Part shown: positions 53,268 to 63,619 of the stretch, in pieces | Numbering within the stretch: position 1 is the first letter of the stretch | Layout of the letters: each line of letters begins with the position of its first letter | Source of the DNA: Alopecurus myosuroides | Taxonomy: Eukaryota > Streptophyta > Magnoliopsida > Poales > Poaceae | DNA: 64,000 nucleotides | NCBI GenBank assembly: GCA_028641055.1 | Contig: CM054058.1 | Span: 496,761,919-496,825,918, forward strand | Direction: 5' to 3' | The notes under the pieces: generated by a model | Database searches by the model: none | What the model was told of the DNA's origin: nothing | What the model saw: the letters and a program-made list of their open reading frames with translations, nothing else | Program-made: the position numbers and the translations under genes

Positions 53268-56200
53268 CTAGGGACGTTTGGATTCCTCCCCAGCTTTATC
53301 CGGCCTGTTCTTCTGTGATGGTTGTGCGTCTACAAGGTAGTACGCATCATTGTGCAGAGCCTTGCTCACAATGAACGGCCCTTCCCACGGAGGGGATAGC
53401 TTGTGCATCCCGGCTGTGCGCTGCACAAGCCTAAGGACCATGTCTCCTTCTCGGAAAACCCTTGGGTTCACCTTTCGGCTGTGATAACGCCTCAGGTTTT
53501 GCTGGTAAACAGCTGAACGTGACAGAGTGAGCTCTCTTGCTTCTTCTAGCAGGTCAACGTCGTCTTCTCGAGCTTCTCTCGCCTCCGCCTCAGTGTAGAG
53601 GGTTACTCGGAGGGAGTCATGCTCTAAGTAGATTGGCAACACGGCCTCAGCCCCGTAAACCAAGAAGAATGGTGTGTAGCCGGTTGACCGGTTAGGGGTA
53701 GTCCTTAGACTCCACAGCACCGCTGGCAACTCGTCTAGCCAACACCCTGGTGTTTTCAGCAGCGGCTCAATCAGCCTTGGCTTTATGCCTGCAAGCACCA
53801 TGCCATTTGCTCTTTCCACCTGCCCATTGGATGCGAGATGCGCGACAGACGCGACATCTAGTCGGATGTGCTTATCTCTGTAGAATCTCACCATGGCTCC
53901 CTCAGCAAAGTTAGTGCCGTTATCTGTGATGATGCTGTGCGGGTAGCCGTATCTCAGGATCACATCCTTCAGGAAACTCACAGCAGTAGCTCCATCACAC
54001 TTCCGAATAGGCTTCAATTCAATCCACTTGGTGAATTTATCAACCATGACCAAAATGTGTGTCATGTTGCCTCTAGCCGGTTTGAAAGGACCAACCATAT
54101 CCAGACACCAAACAGCGAATGGCCAAGTGATGGGAATTGTTTTCAACTCGGAAGCAGGCATGTGGATCTTACTTGCGAATCTCTGGCAGCCGTTGCACTT
54201 TCTCACGATATCTTCAGCTTGCTTCAAAGCAGTGAGCCAGAAGAAGCCATGCCGAAAAGCCTTCTTGACTAGAGCCCGAGAAGAGGCGTGATGCCCGCAT
54301 TCCCCTTGGTGTATTTCCACCAGAATCTCTTCTCCTTCTTCCGGTTCCACACAACGTTGCAACACGCCAGTGGCACTTCTTTTATGCAGCACTTCTCTGA
54401 AGATGGTGTATCCCTTGGATCTTCTCTGAATCTGCCTTGCGGTAACCTCATCGTCCGGTAGGATGCCGTCCTTTATAAAGGATAATATGGGCATGGCCCA
54501 ACTCAGCGTCTCCCGTGCGGGAAACACTAGTTCGTCCACTTCCATTGGGACAGCCACTGCTGCGTCTTTTTCTGGGTTGGGGTTGACTCTCTGCAGCCCC
54601 GAACGGTTTGCAAGGACTTCTTCAAGGAATGCGACAGTCCCCGAGCTGAGAGGGGCAGTCCCCGAGTAAGGAGGAGCAGTCCCCGAGTAGAGAGGGGCAG
54701 TCCCCGAGTTGCAGGTGCCAGTCCCTGGGATGGAGACTGCAGTCCCCGGGTCTCCTTTTGCACCTTCCCAGTCAATCTCCATTGGAACCGCTTCTTCATC
54801 AGGCAGGGAAGGAACGAAAATGGACTCCGAGTTGGGGGATGGCTTGACGGATGGCTTTCTCAAATGCTCCAAGGCAATCCCAGCAGGGATGTACTGCCGA
54901 GAAAACCCCAACTTGGACAGCTCATCAGCTGCTTCATTCTCTGCTCGGTGGATGTGTTGGAAATCGCAACCTTCAAAGAATCCTGTCATGGTTTGGACCA
55001 GGAAGCGGTATGACGCCATGTTGGCATCCAGAGCATCCCAAGTGCCAGAAACTTGCTGCACAACCAGATCCGAGTCTCCATAGCATATGATGCGCTGCAC
55101 ACCAACTTCCTTTGCTACCTTCAAACCGTGTACCACGGCCTCGTACTCTGCAACATTGTTGGATGCCTTGAAGTGAATTTGCAGCACATACTTGAGTTGA
55201 TCTCGCTTGGGTGACGTAAGCACCACGCCAGCACCAAGGCCCTCCTTCATCTTGGAGCCATCAAAATGCATTTTCCAGTAGTTGGATACCGGAGTAGGAG
55301 GCTCATATTGCACCTTAGCCCAATCCACCAGAAATTCTGCCAGGATCTGAGACTTGATGGCTTCTCTTCTCGCATACGCAGGAGCGTAGGTGGCCAGCTC
55401 GATTGCCCACTTGGCTACTCTGCCACTCGCTTCCTTGTTGCCCATGATATCCGAGATGGGAGCTGAGCTCACCACTGTGATGGGGTGTTCTTGGAAGTAG
55501 TGCTTTAGCTTCTTGGCGCCCAGATATACGCCGTAGGTCATCTTCTGGTAGTGAGGGTAGTTCTGTTTGGAGCTGGACAACACTTCACTGAGATAGTATA
55601 CAGGGCGTTGCACACTCTTGCCTTCCTCTTCTCGTTCCACCACAATCACCACGCTGACTACCCGGTTAGTAGCAGCAATGTGCAGCAGCATTGGCTCCTT
55701 GGGTAGCGGACTAGCCAAGATGGGAGCGCTACCCAGCATTGCCTTTAGCTCTTTGAATGCCACATCCGCTTGCGGTGTCCAGACGAACTTGTCACTTTTC
55801 TTCATTAATTGATACAAAGGCAGGGCCTTCTCGCCCATCCTACCCAAGAAACGGCTCAGAGATGCCAAGCAACCAGTGAATTTTTGCACATCCTTCAGAG
55901 ATCTCGGCAAAGACATGCTCTCAATAGCTTTTATCTTTGAAGGATTGGCCTCGATGCCCCGACTGGATACCAAGAAGCCGAGTAGCTTGCCAGCCGGGAC
56001 GCCAAAGGTGCATTTACTCGGGTTCAGCTTCATCTTATACTTGCGCAGGTTAGCGAAAGTTTCCTCAAGGTCACTAAGCAGAGTATGTGTTTTATTCGTT
56101 TTGATGACAATGTCATCTACGTACACCTGCACATTCTTGCCGAGTTGGTCGTGCAAACATTTCTGCATGCATCTCTGATAAGTGGCACCCGCATTCCGCA

Positions 56201-56723
56201 ACCCGAAACACATGATACGATAGCAATAAGCCCCGTACGGGGTAATGAAGGCAGTCTTTATTTGATCAGCAGGGTTGAGAGCTATCTGGTGAAAACCAGA
56301 GTAGGCATCTATAAAAGACAACAGTTCACAACCAGCAGTGGAGTCGATCACTTGATCGATGCGAGGTAGCGGAAAAGGATCCTTGGGGCAGGCCTTGTTC
56401 AAGTCGGTGTAGTCGACGCACATGCGCCATGCGGTAGCGGCCTTGGGGTCCTCCTTCTTCTTCTCAACCATGACCGGGTTGGCTAGCCAATCCGGATGCA
56501 GCACCTCCATGATGAAATTGCTTATTAGCAGCTTGGTGATCTGGTCACCGATGGCCTTCCTTCTCTCATCTCCTAAACGGCGCATAGCCTGCTTCACTGG
56601 TTTGGCGTCAGGACGCACATGTAGCGAGTGCTCAACCAACTCCCTCGGGACACCTGGCAGATCTTCATTGGACCAGGCGAACACGTCCCGATTCTCATGG
56701 AGGAAGTGGATGAGCTCGCTTTC
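53268..56723 (-). CDS. pol: pol of element E: RT, two RNase H, integrase, with late stop
   Basis: The minus-strand frame is in phase with gag-pro and directly follows its UAG (56724-56726). The first ATG is at 56684 (MFAWSNEDLPG), but translation as a gag-pol product is more likely. It contains RT with YVDD, the degenerate Gypsy RNase H, the second RNase H with FDGS, AEYEA, GDSDL and NEAADELS, a linker with about six degenerate 7-residue repeats, and integrase with the HHCC finger, LDMVGPF, TDNGTNF and GQVER. The frame ends at a TGG-to-TAG stop (53268-53270) ten residues before the C-terminus seen in C and D (WNVALLRRFHS). All catalytic residues of RT and integrase appear intact. HPASNG of C is HLASNG here. 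Confidence 0.9.
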   Translation of the reverse strand, partial: ESELIHFLHENRDVFAWSNEDLPGVPRELVEHSLHVRPDAKPVKQAMRRLGDERRKAIGDQITKLLISNFIMEVLHPDWLANPVMVEKKKEDPKAATAWRMCVDYTDLNKACPKDPFPLPRIDQVIDSTAGCELLSFIDAYSGFHQIALNPADQIKTAFITPYGAYCYRIMCFGLRNAGATYQRCMQKCLHDQLGKNVQVYVDDIVIKTNKTHTLLSDLEETFANLRKYKMKLNPSKCTFGVPAGKLLGFLVSSRGIEANPSKIKAIESMSLPRSLKDVQKFTGCLASLSRFLGRMGEKALPLYQLMKKSDKFVWTPQADVAFKELKAMLGSAPILASPLPKEPMLLHIAATNRVVSVVIVVEREEEGKSVQRPVYYLSEVLSSSKQNYPHYQKMTYGVYLGAKKLKHYFQEHPITVVSSAPISDIMGNKEASGRVAKWAIELATYAPAYARREAIKSQILAEFLVDWAKVQYEPPTPVSNYWKMHFDGSKMKEGLGAGVVLTSPKRDQLKYVLQIHFKASNNVAEYEAVVHGLKVAKEVGVQRIICYGDSDLVVQQVSGTWDALDANMASYRFLVQTMTGFFEGCDFQHIHRAENEAADELSKLGFSRQYIPAGIALEHLRKPSVKPSPNSESIFVPSLPDEEAVPMEIDWEGAKGDPGTAVSIPGTGTCNSGTAPLYSGTAPPYSGTAPLSSGTVAFLEEVLANRSGLQRVNPNPEKDAAVAVPMEVDELVFPARETLSWAMPILSFIKDGILPDDEVTARQIQRRSKGYTIFREVLHKRSATGVLQRCVEPEEGEEILVEIHQGECGHHASSRALVKKAFRHGFFWLTALKQAEDIVRKCNGCQRFASKIHMPASELKTIPITWPFAVWCLDMVGPFKPARGNMTHILVMVDKFTKWIELKPIRKCDGATAVSFLKDVILRYGYPHSIITDNGTNFAEGAMVRFYRDKHIRLDVASVAHLASNGQVERANGMVLAGIKPRLIEPLLKTPGCWLDELPAVLWSLRTTPNRSTGYTPFFLVYGAEAVLPIYLEHDSLRVTLYTEAEAREAREDDVDLLEEARELTLSRSAVYQQNLRRYHSRKVNPRVFREGDMVLRLVQRTAGMHKLSPPWEGPFIVSKALHNDAYYLVDAQPSQKNRPDKAGEESKRP
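54640..54765 (-). repeat. degenerate 21-bp repeat tract in pol linker of element E
   Basis: About six units related to the 11-unit tract of element C; on the plus strand they appear as CAGTCCCCGAGTA-type blocks. Confidence 0.8.
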
Positions 56724-59700
56724 CTATTTCTCCCCCAACCCGGAGCCAATGATGGCAACTCGGTCGGGAAACTCAGGGTCAACCTGAATCTTCTTTGTCT
56801 CCTGAGATGCCTGGAACGCCGTCCCGTGCTGGGAGCTCGGCATGCCAGGCGCGCCAGCTTGCGCGGATTGCGCCATAGCCACCACCTCGTACATCTTCTT
56901 CTTCTCGGCAGCAATCACCATGGACTCCGCCAACTGAGAACCAACAGAGGCACACTCCACAGACTTCTTGTAATCACCAGAGATGGTAATCACGCCATTG
57001 GGACGAGGGATCTTCATCTTCAGATATGCAGTGTGGGTAGAGGCCATGAACTTTCTCAGAGCAGGCCTGCCGAGTAGGGCATGGTAGGGGCTATGGTGAT
57101 CAACCACCTCAAACTGCAGGCTCTCTGTGCAGAAGTTCTCCCTGGTGCCGAATAGCACATCTATCCATACTCGGCCAATCGGATTGCAAGAGACTCCTGG
57201 CACAATGCCATGGAAAGTGGTCTTGCCGGGTAGCAGCATGTTCTCGGCCATATCGAGCTTCTCAAGCGTGTCTCTGTACACAATGTTGATGCTACTGCCG
57301 TTGTCGATCAGCACTTTGCTGAACCTCACATTCTTCTCGGGACCCAAGAAGGTAGGATCCAGCACCAAGGCGTAGCTACCCGGGTTGGGCATCACCTTAG
57401 GATGATCCGCTCTGGACCACGTGATCTCTTCGTTGCACCAATGCATATAGTGAGGAACAGCAGGGATCACAGCATTGACCTCCATGGCACGCCTGTGCTG
57501 GGATTTTTGTCGACAGGCTCAGAGGTGAAGATCATGTAGCTCTCGTGGTGCTCCTGGTACCGATTGCGGTCTCCGCCACCATTGTTGCCGTTGTTGTTGT
57601 TACCTTGGTTGTTGTTGTTGTTGTTGTTGTTGCCTCTGTTGTTGTTGCGGGTGTAGTAGTAGTTGTTGTTGTTGTTGCGGTAGCCATCGTTGTTGAAGTA
57701 GCGGTTGGCTCCTAAAGCCACCTGGTTCACATTTTCTCTTCTCGGGAAGGCTGGAGGCCGAGCAGCGGGTGCGCGAGCAGGCTGTACAGCGGCATTCGCA
57801 GTTGGCAGAGGAGGAGGGGGGCAGGCCCTCATTCTTGATTTCTTCCCACCAACTGCACTGCCGAGTAGTGTGGTTGGCAGGTCTTGCGGGATGCCGAGTA
57901 TGGAAGCTGCATGGGCCATCCTTCATGTCCTTGAAGACAAAGTTCGGTGCCGGACCCGAGTTGCCGCTACCCTGCTGGGAAGCATTGTATGGCTTCTTGT
58001 TGCCTTGGCCCTGATTCTGGTTTTGCCCGTACTGGGCTCCAGCAGTTTTTGGCCTCTGGCTACTCCCAGCTCCGGTTGCCACAGCATTCACCTCCTCAGG
58101 ATCGTACCGGGTATCAATCCGGTCACCTCTGCGCTTGTTGCGGAACTCATTGCGCTTGCTGGTGTTGATGTTGTAGTTCCTTCTCGGCTCGGCAGCATCA
58201 AGAAGAGGCTGAGTCAGGTCCCCGAGTGCGTACTGATCCGCAATCCGGATGGTCTCAGCAAGAGTACTCGGCATCTCCCTCTGGAGCCTTTGCCATAGCA
58301 TGCTGCCATGCCTGCAGCCCTGCGCAAACCAAGTGATGGCCTGGGCCTCATTCACACCCTCACAGGTGTTCCTCAGAGTACTCCACCGAGTAAGATACTC
58401 GCGGTCCGTCTCCTCTTCCCGCTGCCTGCAAGCGGATAGCTGCTGCGGCCTATTCGGCCTCCGGTAGGTGCTGGTGAAGTTGCTGACGAAAGCCTCCGCG
58501 AAGTCAAGCCAGCAGTTGATGCTGTGCTTGGGCAGGTTGTTGAGCCAAGTTCTTGCCGGTCCCTCGAGCATCTGCGGGATGTACCGTACGGCCCATCTCC
58601 GGTTGCCGCCTGCAATGTGCACGGCTGTGACATAGTCGTTGAGCCAATCTTCCGTCTTGGTGCTGCCATCATAGCACTTGGTCCCTCTAGCGAGCTGGAA
58701 CTGCTTCACGGATGGTTCCGTCATGATGCGAGGGCCAAAGCATTCAGGGCCCGGCGGCCCCTTGCTCTCGAGTTGCGCCGATAGAGAAATCCGGTCCAGC
58801 TTGTGCCTGGCATCACTGGGCTCCAGCACACGCTCACCCACGCGATCCAAGATATCATAGCCAGCCAACCCCATTGCCGAGTAGCCATCATCATATCTGT
58901 CCACCTGCACGGCTGCAGGTTGCTCCACCGGGTTGGTGGCTGGCGCGACTGCGCGCGGCTGCTGCCTCTGCCGAGTAGGCTGAGCAACTTGATGCTGAGA
59001 AGGGCCTGGGCGCTCTCCATCTCGGGCCTGGCTGTGAGCTTTATGGGCTTGATAGCCTGCTCCTGCAGCGTTGTGTTTTTTACCGGACTGTCGCGCCACA
59101 GCGTGCTGTTTTGCGGCGACAGCCGGGTTGTACACCTGCATCTGCCTGTCTCTGCCGGAATGCCCACTCGGCTCCTTCTCGCGACTGGGATGCGGTGATG
59201 AGGCCTGATTGTTAGATCTAGCCGCATGCGAGTGCACCACCTGAGAAGTTCCAGCACCCGGGTTGGCTTTCCGGAACTCCTCGTTCTGCCTAGCAGCCTC
59301 TAGCACTAGCTCATTGAGCCTCTCCTGCTGCCTAATGCGCGCGTCGCCAGCGAGATGCGGCAACTCGGCAGCTACAGCCTCAACAGCTCTAAGGGTTTTG
59401 GCGGGGGTGCTGTATCTGGGTCTGGTGGTGGCAGTGTTTTGGCTAGCGGCTTAGCCAGCAGTTTCACCAACTGCCGCCATCTTGGTGCCTAGGTTGCGGC
59501 GCGTAGCCCCTGCCTTGGAAGGCCTCCTCACTACCGGCGTAAAGCTGTGAGCCCGGTTGTACCCGTTCTGATACAGGTTCAGCTCAAGCCTAACCTTATC
59601 CAGCTCCGCCTGCTCGGCGAGCAGCGCCTGGCGCTGCTGGTCGAGCTGGGCCCGCATGGTCATGAGCTCGAGCTCGGTGGGAGGCGACATGCCCATCCGC

Positions 59701-60221
59701 ACGGCGGACGCAGGTATCGTCGGAGTAGTGGAGGGAGGGAGGTTGCAGTCCTTCTCGTAGGGCTTGTGGGTCTTCCCGCCAGCACTCGGGCCAGCGAGAT
59801 CCTCAATGACGCCCGCGGCGGCAGCAGCCGCACCCTTCCCGGCGTCAGCAGCAGGGCCGGTCATCATCACCTCCGCGATGTCCGCAGAGCGGCCCATCGG
59901 CCTCCCGCGTGCCGCTATGACGGCAGGGGGATCTTCCGCGACATGCACCTCCCCGGGGTACTCGCGGCCGATGACGGTGGCGACGTAGAAGAGGTGCGAG
60001 CCGAAGGAGAGCACCGAGCCGCCCTCCGGCATGGCCCTGCCGCCGAAATCGCCGGCGTTGTCGGTGACGAAGTCGAAGGAGCCGAATCTGTGGACGAGGC
60101 CACAAACTACGCGCTCTCCGGTAGCAGAAATCGATCCCGTCCGAACGGAAACTCCAGCCAGCGCCGCTGGTTGCCCCACGGTGGGCGCCAACTGTCGTGG
60201 TGGTGTCACGGCAGATGCCAT
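56724..60221 (-). pseudogene. gag-pro: gag-protease of element E, three breaks
   Basis: The minus-strand ATG at 60221 lies inside the 5' LTR and corresponds to the C start. The frame runs through the PBS to a TAA at 59451-59453, resumes as 59363 to about 57830 (coiled coil, gag domain, zinc-knuckle-like motif), shifts frame in a C-rich Pro tract near 57820-57830, and shifts again near 57505 just after the MIFTSE motif. The last piece, 57485-56724, holds the protease (LIDNGSS, ALLGRPAL) and ends GLGEK-UAG, in frame with pol. Poly-Asn tracts at 57581-57682 are GTT repeats on the plus strand. Confidence 0.88.
60173..60190 (-). other. primer-binding site of element E
   Basis: Minus strand TGGCGCCCACCGTGGGGC, as in C and D. 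Confidence 0.85.
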
Positions 60222-61050
60222 AGGATGGCTAAAGTTGTGGGGACGATGGACGCTGGAGGCGCTCGGGGAGGGATCACGCAGCGTGTAGCCGCGTGAGTAT
60301 GAAGCTAGCACTGCAAACAACAAGATCTACCCAGGTTCAGGGCCCTCGTGTGGAGGTAAAACCCCTACTCCTGCCTTTCTCTCTTTATATTGGTGTGTCT
60401 CCGAGTAGCCACTGGTACAGGTGTTGCTTACAACCGAGTAGCCACTCCTCTCTCTACGCTATTGTAGTCCTTAGGCGTGTTCTCTAGGTCAAGAATGTGA
60501 ACCGATTCTAGGATCCCTCGCGCAGGAGGGGGCAGGGCACCTTATATACTGGTGCCCAGCCGGATACAGCCAAGATGTCGACATTGTGTGCACACTGTGC
60601 ACTTCCAGCTTCTCGCTGACAACTTTGGCTTCCTAGTTTGTCCGGTGTGGAAAGTCGTTCCGCAGAACCGAGGAACTGATCTGTTATCACTGACACTGTC
60701 ACGGGGTAGGCCCCCCTAACCTGCGACGCCCTCCTGACACCCTGGCGCGGATAAGCACGCGCTCTGCAGATGAACAGTGCCGCAATACGGACCCAGGATA
60801 CGCGGGATCCTGTGTCAGAACGGCTCCTTTGACTTCTGGCCCGAGTAGGAGACCGCCCTCTCTACTCGGTCCACTTCCTCTACTCGGAGGAGAGTAACTT
60901 CCTTGATTCTTCCTCCTGGCCATCAGTGTGTACGGCCGAATAGCGGACGACCGGGTAGTGAGTACCGGGTAGCCGCTACTCTGCCAAACGTCTCTTCTGA
61001 TCCTGCCCTTAGCACTTGCCTTTATCCTACTCGAGGGTAACCCCCCGACA
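60193..61050 (-). repeat. 5' LTR of element E (858 bp)
   Basis: Pairs with 45940-46796. TATA box at 60542-60548 on the minus strand. Followed on the right by TSD CTCTA. Confidence 0.93.
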
Positions 61051-61055
61051 CTCTA

Positions 61056-61470
61056 GCAACCAATTAACAAAGATAGTTTTATTGTGCTATTTTATTTTCT
61101 CTTTTTATGTGTTCTAACACATTTTTCTTACGAATGAAGGCGTAGGAAGTAAAATGCAACTTTTTCGGTTTATTTTACATGCAGAAGAGCAGTCCATCAA
61201 ATTATGGTAAAGTATGAACTAAAAATGTTTGGTTTGCCATACAAACCGATGCAATGCATGGGAAATTTGCTATACAAGTAAATAGTAGCAACCAAATGCA
61301 TATGACACATGTACTCACATGAATAAGTGCATGTATACTAATCCAGTGACATTTTCTCTCTCTCTTTGTATATTCAAAAGGAATATTATTTTCAAACGTC
61401 AAGAAATTTCACAATTATATTTACTATACTCTAAATATTCTTAACTCAAACTACATTATGGAGTACTTAA
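61056..61470. mobile_element. insert F, right part: unclassified insertion in element A
   Basis: AT-rich, no gene. It continues the sequence interrupted by E (shared TSD CTCTA). The right border with A lies near TACTTAACTTTTAGAAGC at 61463-61480, but I found no convincing terminal repeat. Confidence 0.5.
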
Positions 61471-61479
61471 CTTTTAGAA

Positions 61480-61857
61480 GCTAGTTGATTCATTAATTTT
61501 GCTAGCATTATCCAGGAAAATTGATAAATTCATTTCCAAAGAGTTTAGTTTATTGATAACATCCTCCAAAGTGATATCAGTTTTAACAGTTGTAATGGGG
61601 GGGGTGATCCTACTAAACTTTCAATCAAATTGCAGGCTTCTATAGCAGGAGTTCCTAGAAAATTACCACCTGTAAGAGTATCTAACACATACCTATACCA
61701 ACCGGAAATACCAACATAAAAATTCCTCAGGAGTATCAGGGTAGAATATTTTTTTTGTACATTTAATATGAGCATCATTTATTCTATACCAAGCATCTTT
61801 TAGACTCTCTCCCCCTTGTTGCTTAAAAGAACGAACCTCAACTTCTGGGATACTCAT
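61480..61857 (-). pseudogene. N-terminal part of element A gag-like gene
   Basis: The minus-strand ATG at 61857 lies about 160 bases after the PBS. It begins MSIPEVEVRSFKQQGGESLK and includes the usual gag-domain phrase DAWYRINDAH. A frame change near 61745, next to a T-run, moves the coding signal to the frame of 61778-61545 (NFYVGISGWYRYVLDTL, GGNFLGTPAIEACNLIESLVG). A run of nine C/G near 61600 looks like a second slip. The gene continues at 45160 beyond insert F. It is the capsid-like protein of a non-autonomous element. Confidence 0.75.
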
Positions 61858-62018
61858 TCTAGTGAAATAAAAGCAAGCAAATAAATAACAGCTATGAAGT
61901 AAACTAAATTTTTTGTGTTTTCAATATAGAGAATAAAAACAAGACAAAAATAAAACAAGACAATAAACAAAATAAAGAGGTTGAGAGTAAGAGACTCCCC
62001 TTGCCAGAAGACTTCCTT

Positions 62019-62037
62019 CTCCCCGGCAACGGCGCCA
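62019..62037 (-). other. primer-binding site of element A
   Basis: Minus strand TGGCGCCGTTGCCGGGGAG, eleven bases after the LTR end. Confidence 0.85.
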
Positions 62038-62048
62038 CAAAATGTCCT

Positions 62049-63614
62049 TGATGCTTACGTTGGGATACCCCAAGAGGAGGGTGTGATGAGCACGGTGGTA
62101 GGAATTTTCCCCTTAGTTAAGAACCAGGGTTATCAATCCAGTAGGAGAAAAAGGACCTCCGGAAGGTTGATGCCACTGACGGTGGTGTTGGCGCTTCACC
62201 GGTGTCAGCAACAATGTGGAACCTGCACACAACATAACCAAAATACTTTTCCCCAACGGTACAGTGAGGTTGTCAATCTCACATGTCTTTCCGAAAACAA
62301 AGATTAGACGTATAGTGTGGAAAATTGTTGTATGCTTGAAGAAAGTAGAGAGAGCAGGAAATTGTTGTGGTTTGTTTAACAGTGTGGAAAATGGACCGGG
62401 GTTCATAGGTTCACTAGTGGTGTCTCTCCATAAAACTAACATGGTGGGTGAACAAATTACAGCTGGGCAATTGATAGTGCATCGTAGTGCACATTATAAC
62501 ATGATGATTACTATGATATTTAGTGCGTGCATTACAACAAGATACATAGACCGACATCCATCTGCATCTATGACTAATAATCCACCCTAAGGTTATCATC
62601 CGAACCCCCTTAGGTATTAACTTGCAAGCAACAGATAATTGCATTAAACAAAGTGTGTAATGTAAGCAATGATTATACACGCGGGTACTCTCACTGCTGT
62701 TTTCCCCCTAATGGCAACAACACATCCTCCCCCTTCATGTTTCTGTCACTCGAGCAAGGCAACAAGGACGCATGAACCCACTATCAAGCATATATACTCC
62801 CTATTGGAGTCACTAGAAACTACTTGGCCAGAGCAACCACTAGCAACGAAAAGCATGCAAGATCACAAATAGCATATGCAATAAAGACTATAATCAACTT
62901 GGCATAAGTTCAATATTCATCGGATCCCAGCAAACACAGCATATAGAATTACATAAGATCAATCTCTATCATGATAGGCAGCTCACGAGATCTAAACATG
63001 GAGGCATATGAGGATGAGACAACCATCTAGCTACTGCTATGGACCCGTAGTCCAGGGATGAACTACTCATGCATCACTCCGGAGGCAGACATGGTGATGT
63101 AGAAGCCTCCGGTGATGATTTCCTCTCCGGCAGGGTTCCGGAAAACAGCTCCAGAACCCTCCTGATCTAGGGTTCACGGTGACGGCGGCTGCGGAACTTT
63201 TTCGGGGATTTTGATCAGGTACTTAGTGTTTTCCATTTGGGGGGCTTAAATAGGAGAAAGGGCAAAGGCGGTGGAGCTCCAGGGGCCCCACACCCATAGC
63301 TGGCGCGGCCAGGGGGACCCGCGCCAGCCTATGGTGTGGCCCCCCTTTTGACCCTCTTCGACTCCTCTTCGGTCATCTGGATGCTTCCAGGGAAAATAGG
63401 ACTTCCGGGCTTCGAATTTTCCAATTCAGAGAATATTTCCAGAAAAACTTTTCTGAAACTAAAAAAAACAGAAAACATGGAACTGGCTCTGTGGCATCTT
63501 GTCAATAGGTTAGTCCGGAAAATTGATAAAAATGATATAAAGAAGGGAGAAAACATGTAGCAATTGGCATAATATCATCATGGAGAAACATAAATTAGGG
63601 ATACGACGTATCAT
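62049..63614 (-). repeat. 5' LTR of element A (1566 bp)
   Basis: On the minus strand it begins TGATACGTCGTATCCC at 63614. It pairs with 6711-8286, and its outer flank TCCTC equals the left TSD. Short frames such as 61981-62307 and 62216-62590 inside and near it are shadows. Confidence 0.92.
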
Positions 63615-63619
63615 CCTCC

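Larger units (their letters stand above)
45940..61050 (-). mobile_element. Element E: Tat/Retand-type Gypsy retrotransposon (15,111 bp) with nearly complete pol
   Basis: LTRs 45940-46796 (3') and 60193-61050 (5') differ by about 16 substitutions and one indel (about 1.9%, about 0.7 My). TSD CTCTA lies at 45935-45939 and 61051-61055. Same gene order as C and D. The pol frame is open over 1138 codons, with a stop close to its end; gag has one stop and two frameshifts; the antisense gene is heavily decayed. Confidence 0.95.
6711..63614 (-). mobile_element. Element A: pol-less Athila-like retrotransposon expanded to 56.9 kb by nested insertions
   Basis: The two LTRs at 6711-8286 and 62049-63614 have the same orientation. 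Both outer ends are flanked by TCCTC (6706-6710 and 63615-63619), so they belong to one insertion event. Its own sequence is in five pieces: 8287-10750, 25829-26258, 45045-about 45160, about 61470-62048, and the LTRs. Elements C, D and E plus unclassified insert F occupy the gaps. The rejoining points agree: each inserted element duplicates 5 bases and the A sequence continues across them, as also seen in related element B for the C site. Only a short gag-like gene is present and there is no pol, so A is non-autonomous. It resembles Sabrina/WHAM-type elements. Confidence 0.9.

Noticed and set aside
61455..61470. TACTCCATAATG (complement) as a Stowaway/Mariner end for insert F
   Set aside because: The start fits loosely, but the left end of F has no matching inverted repeat and no TA duplication.
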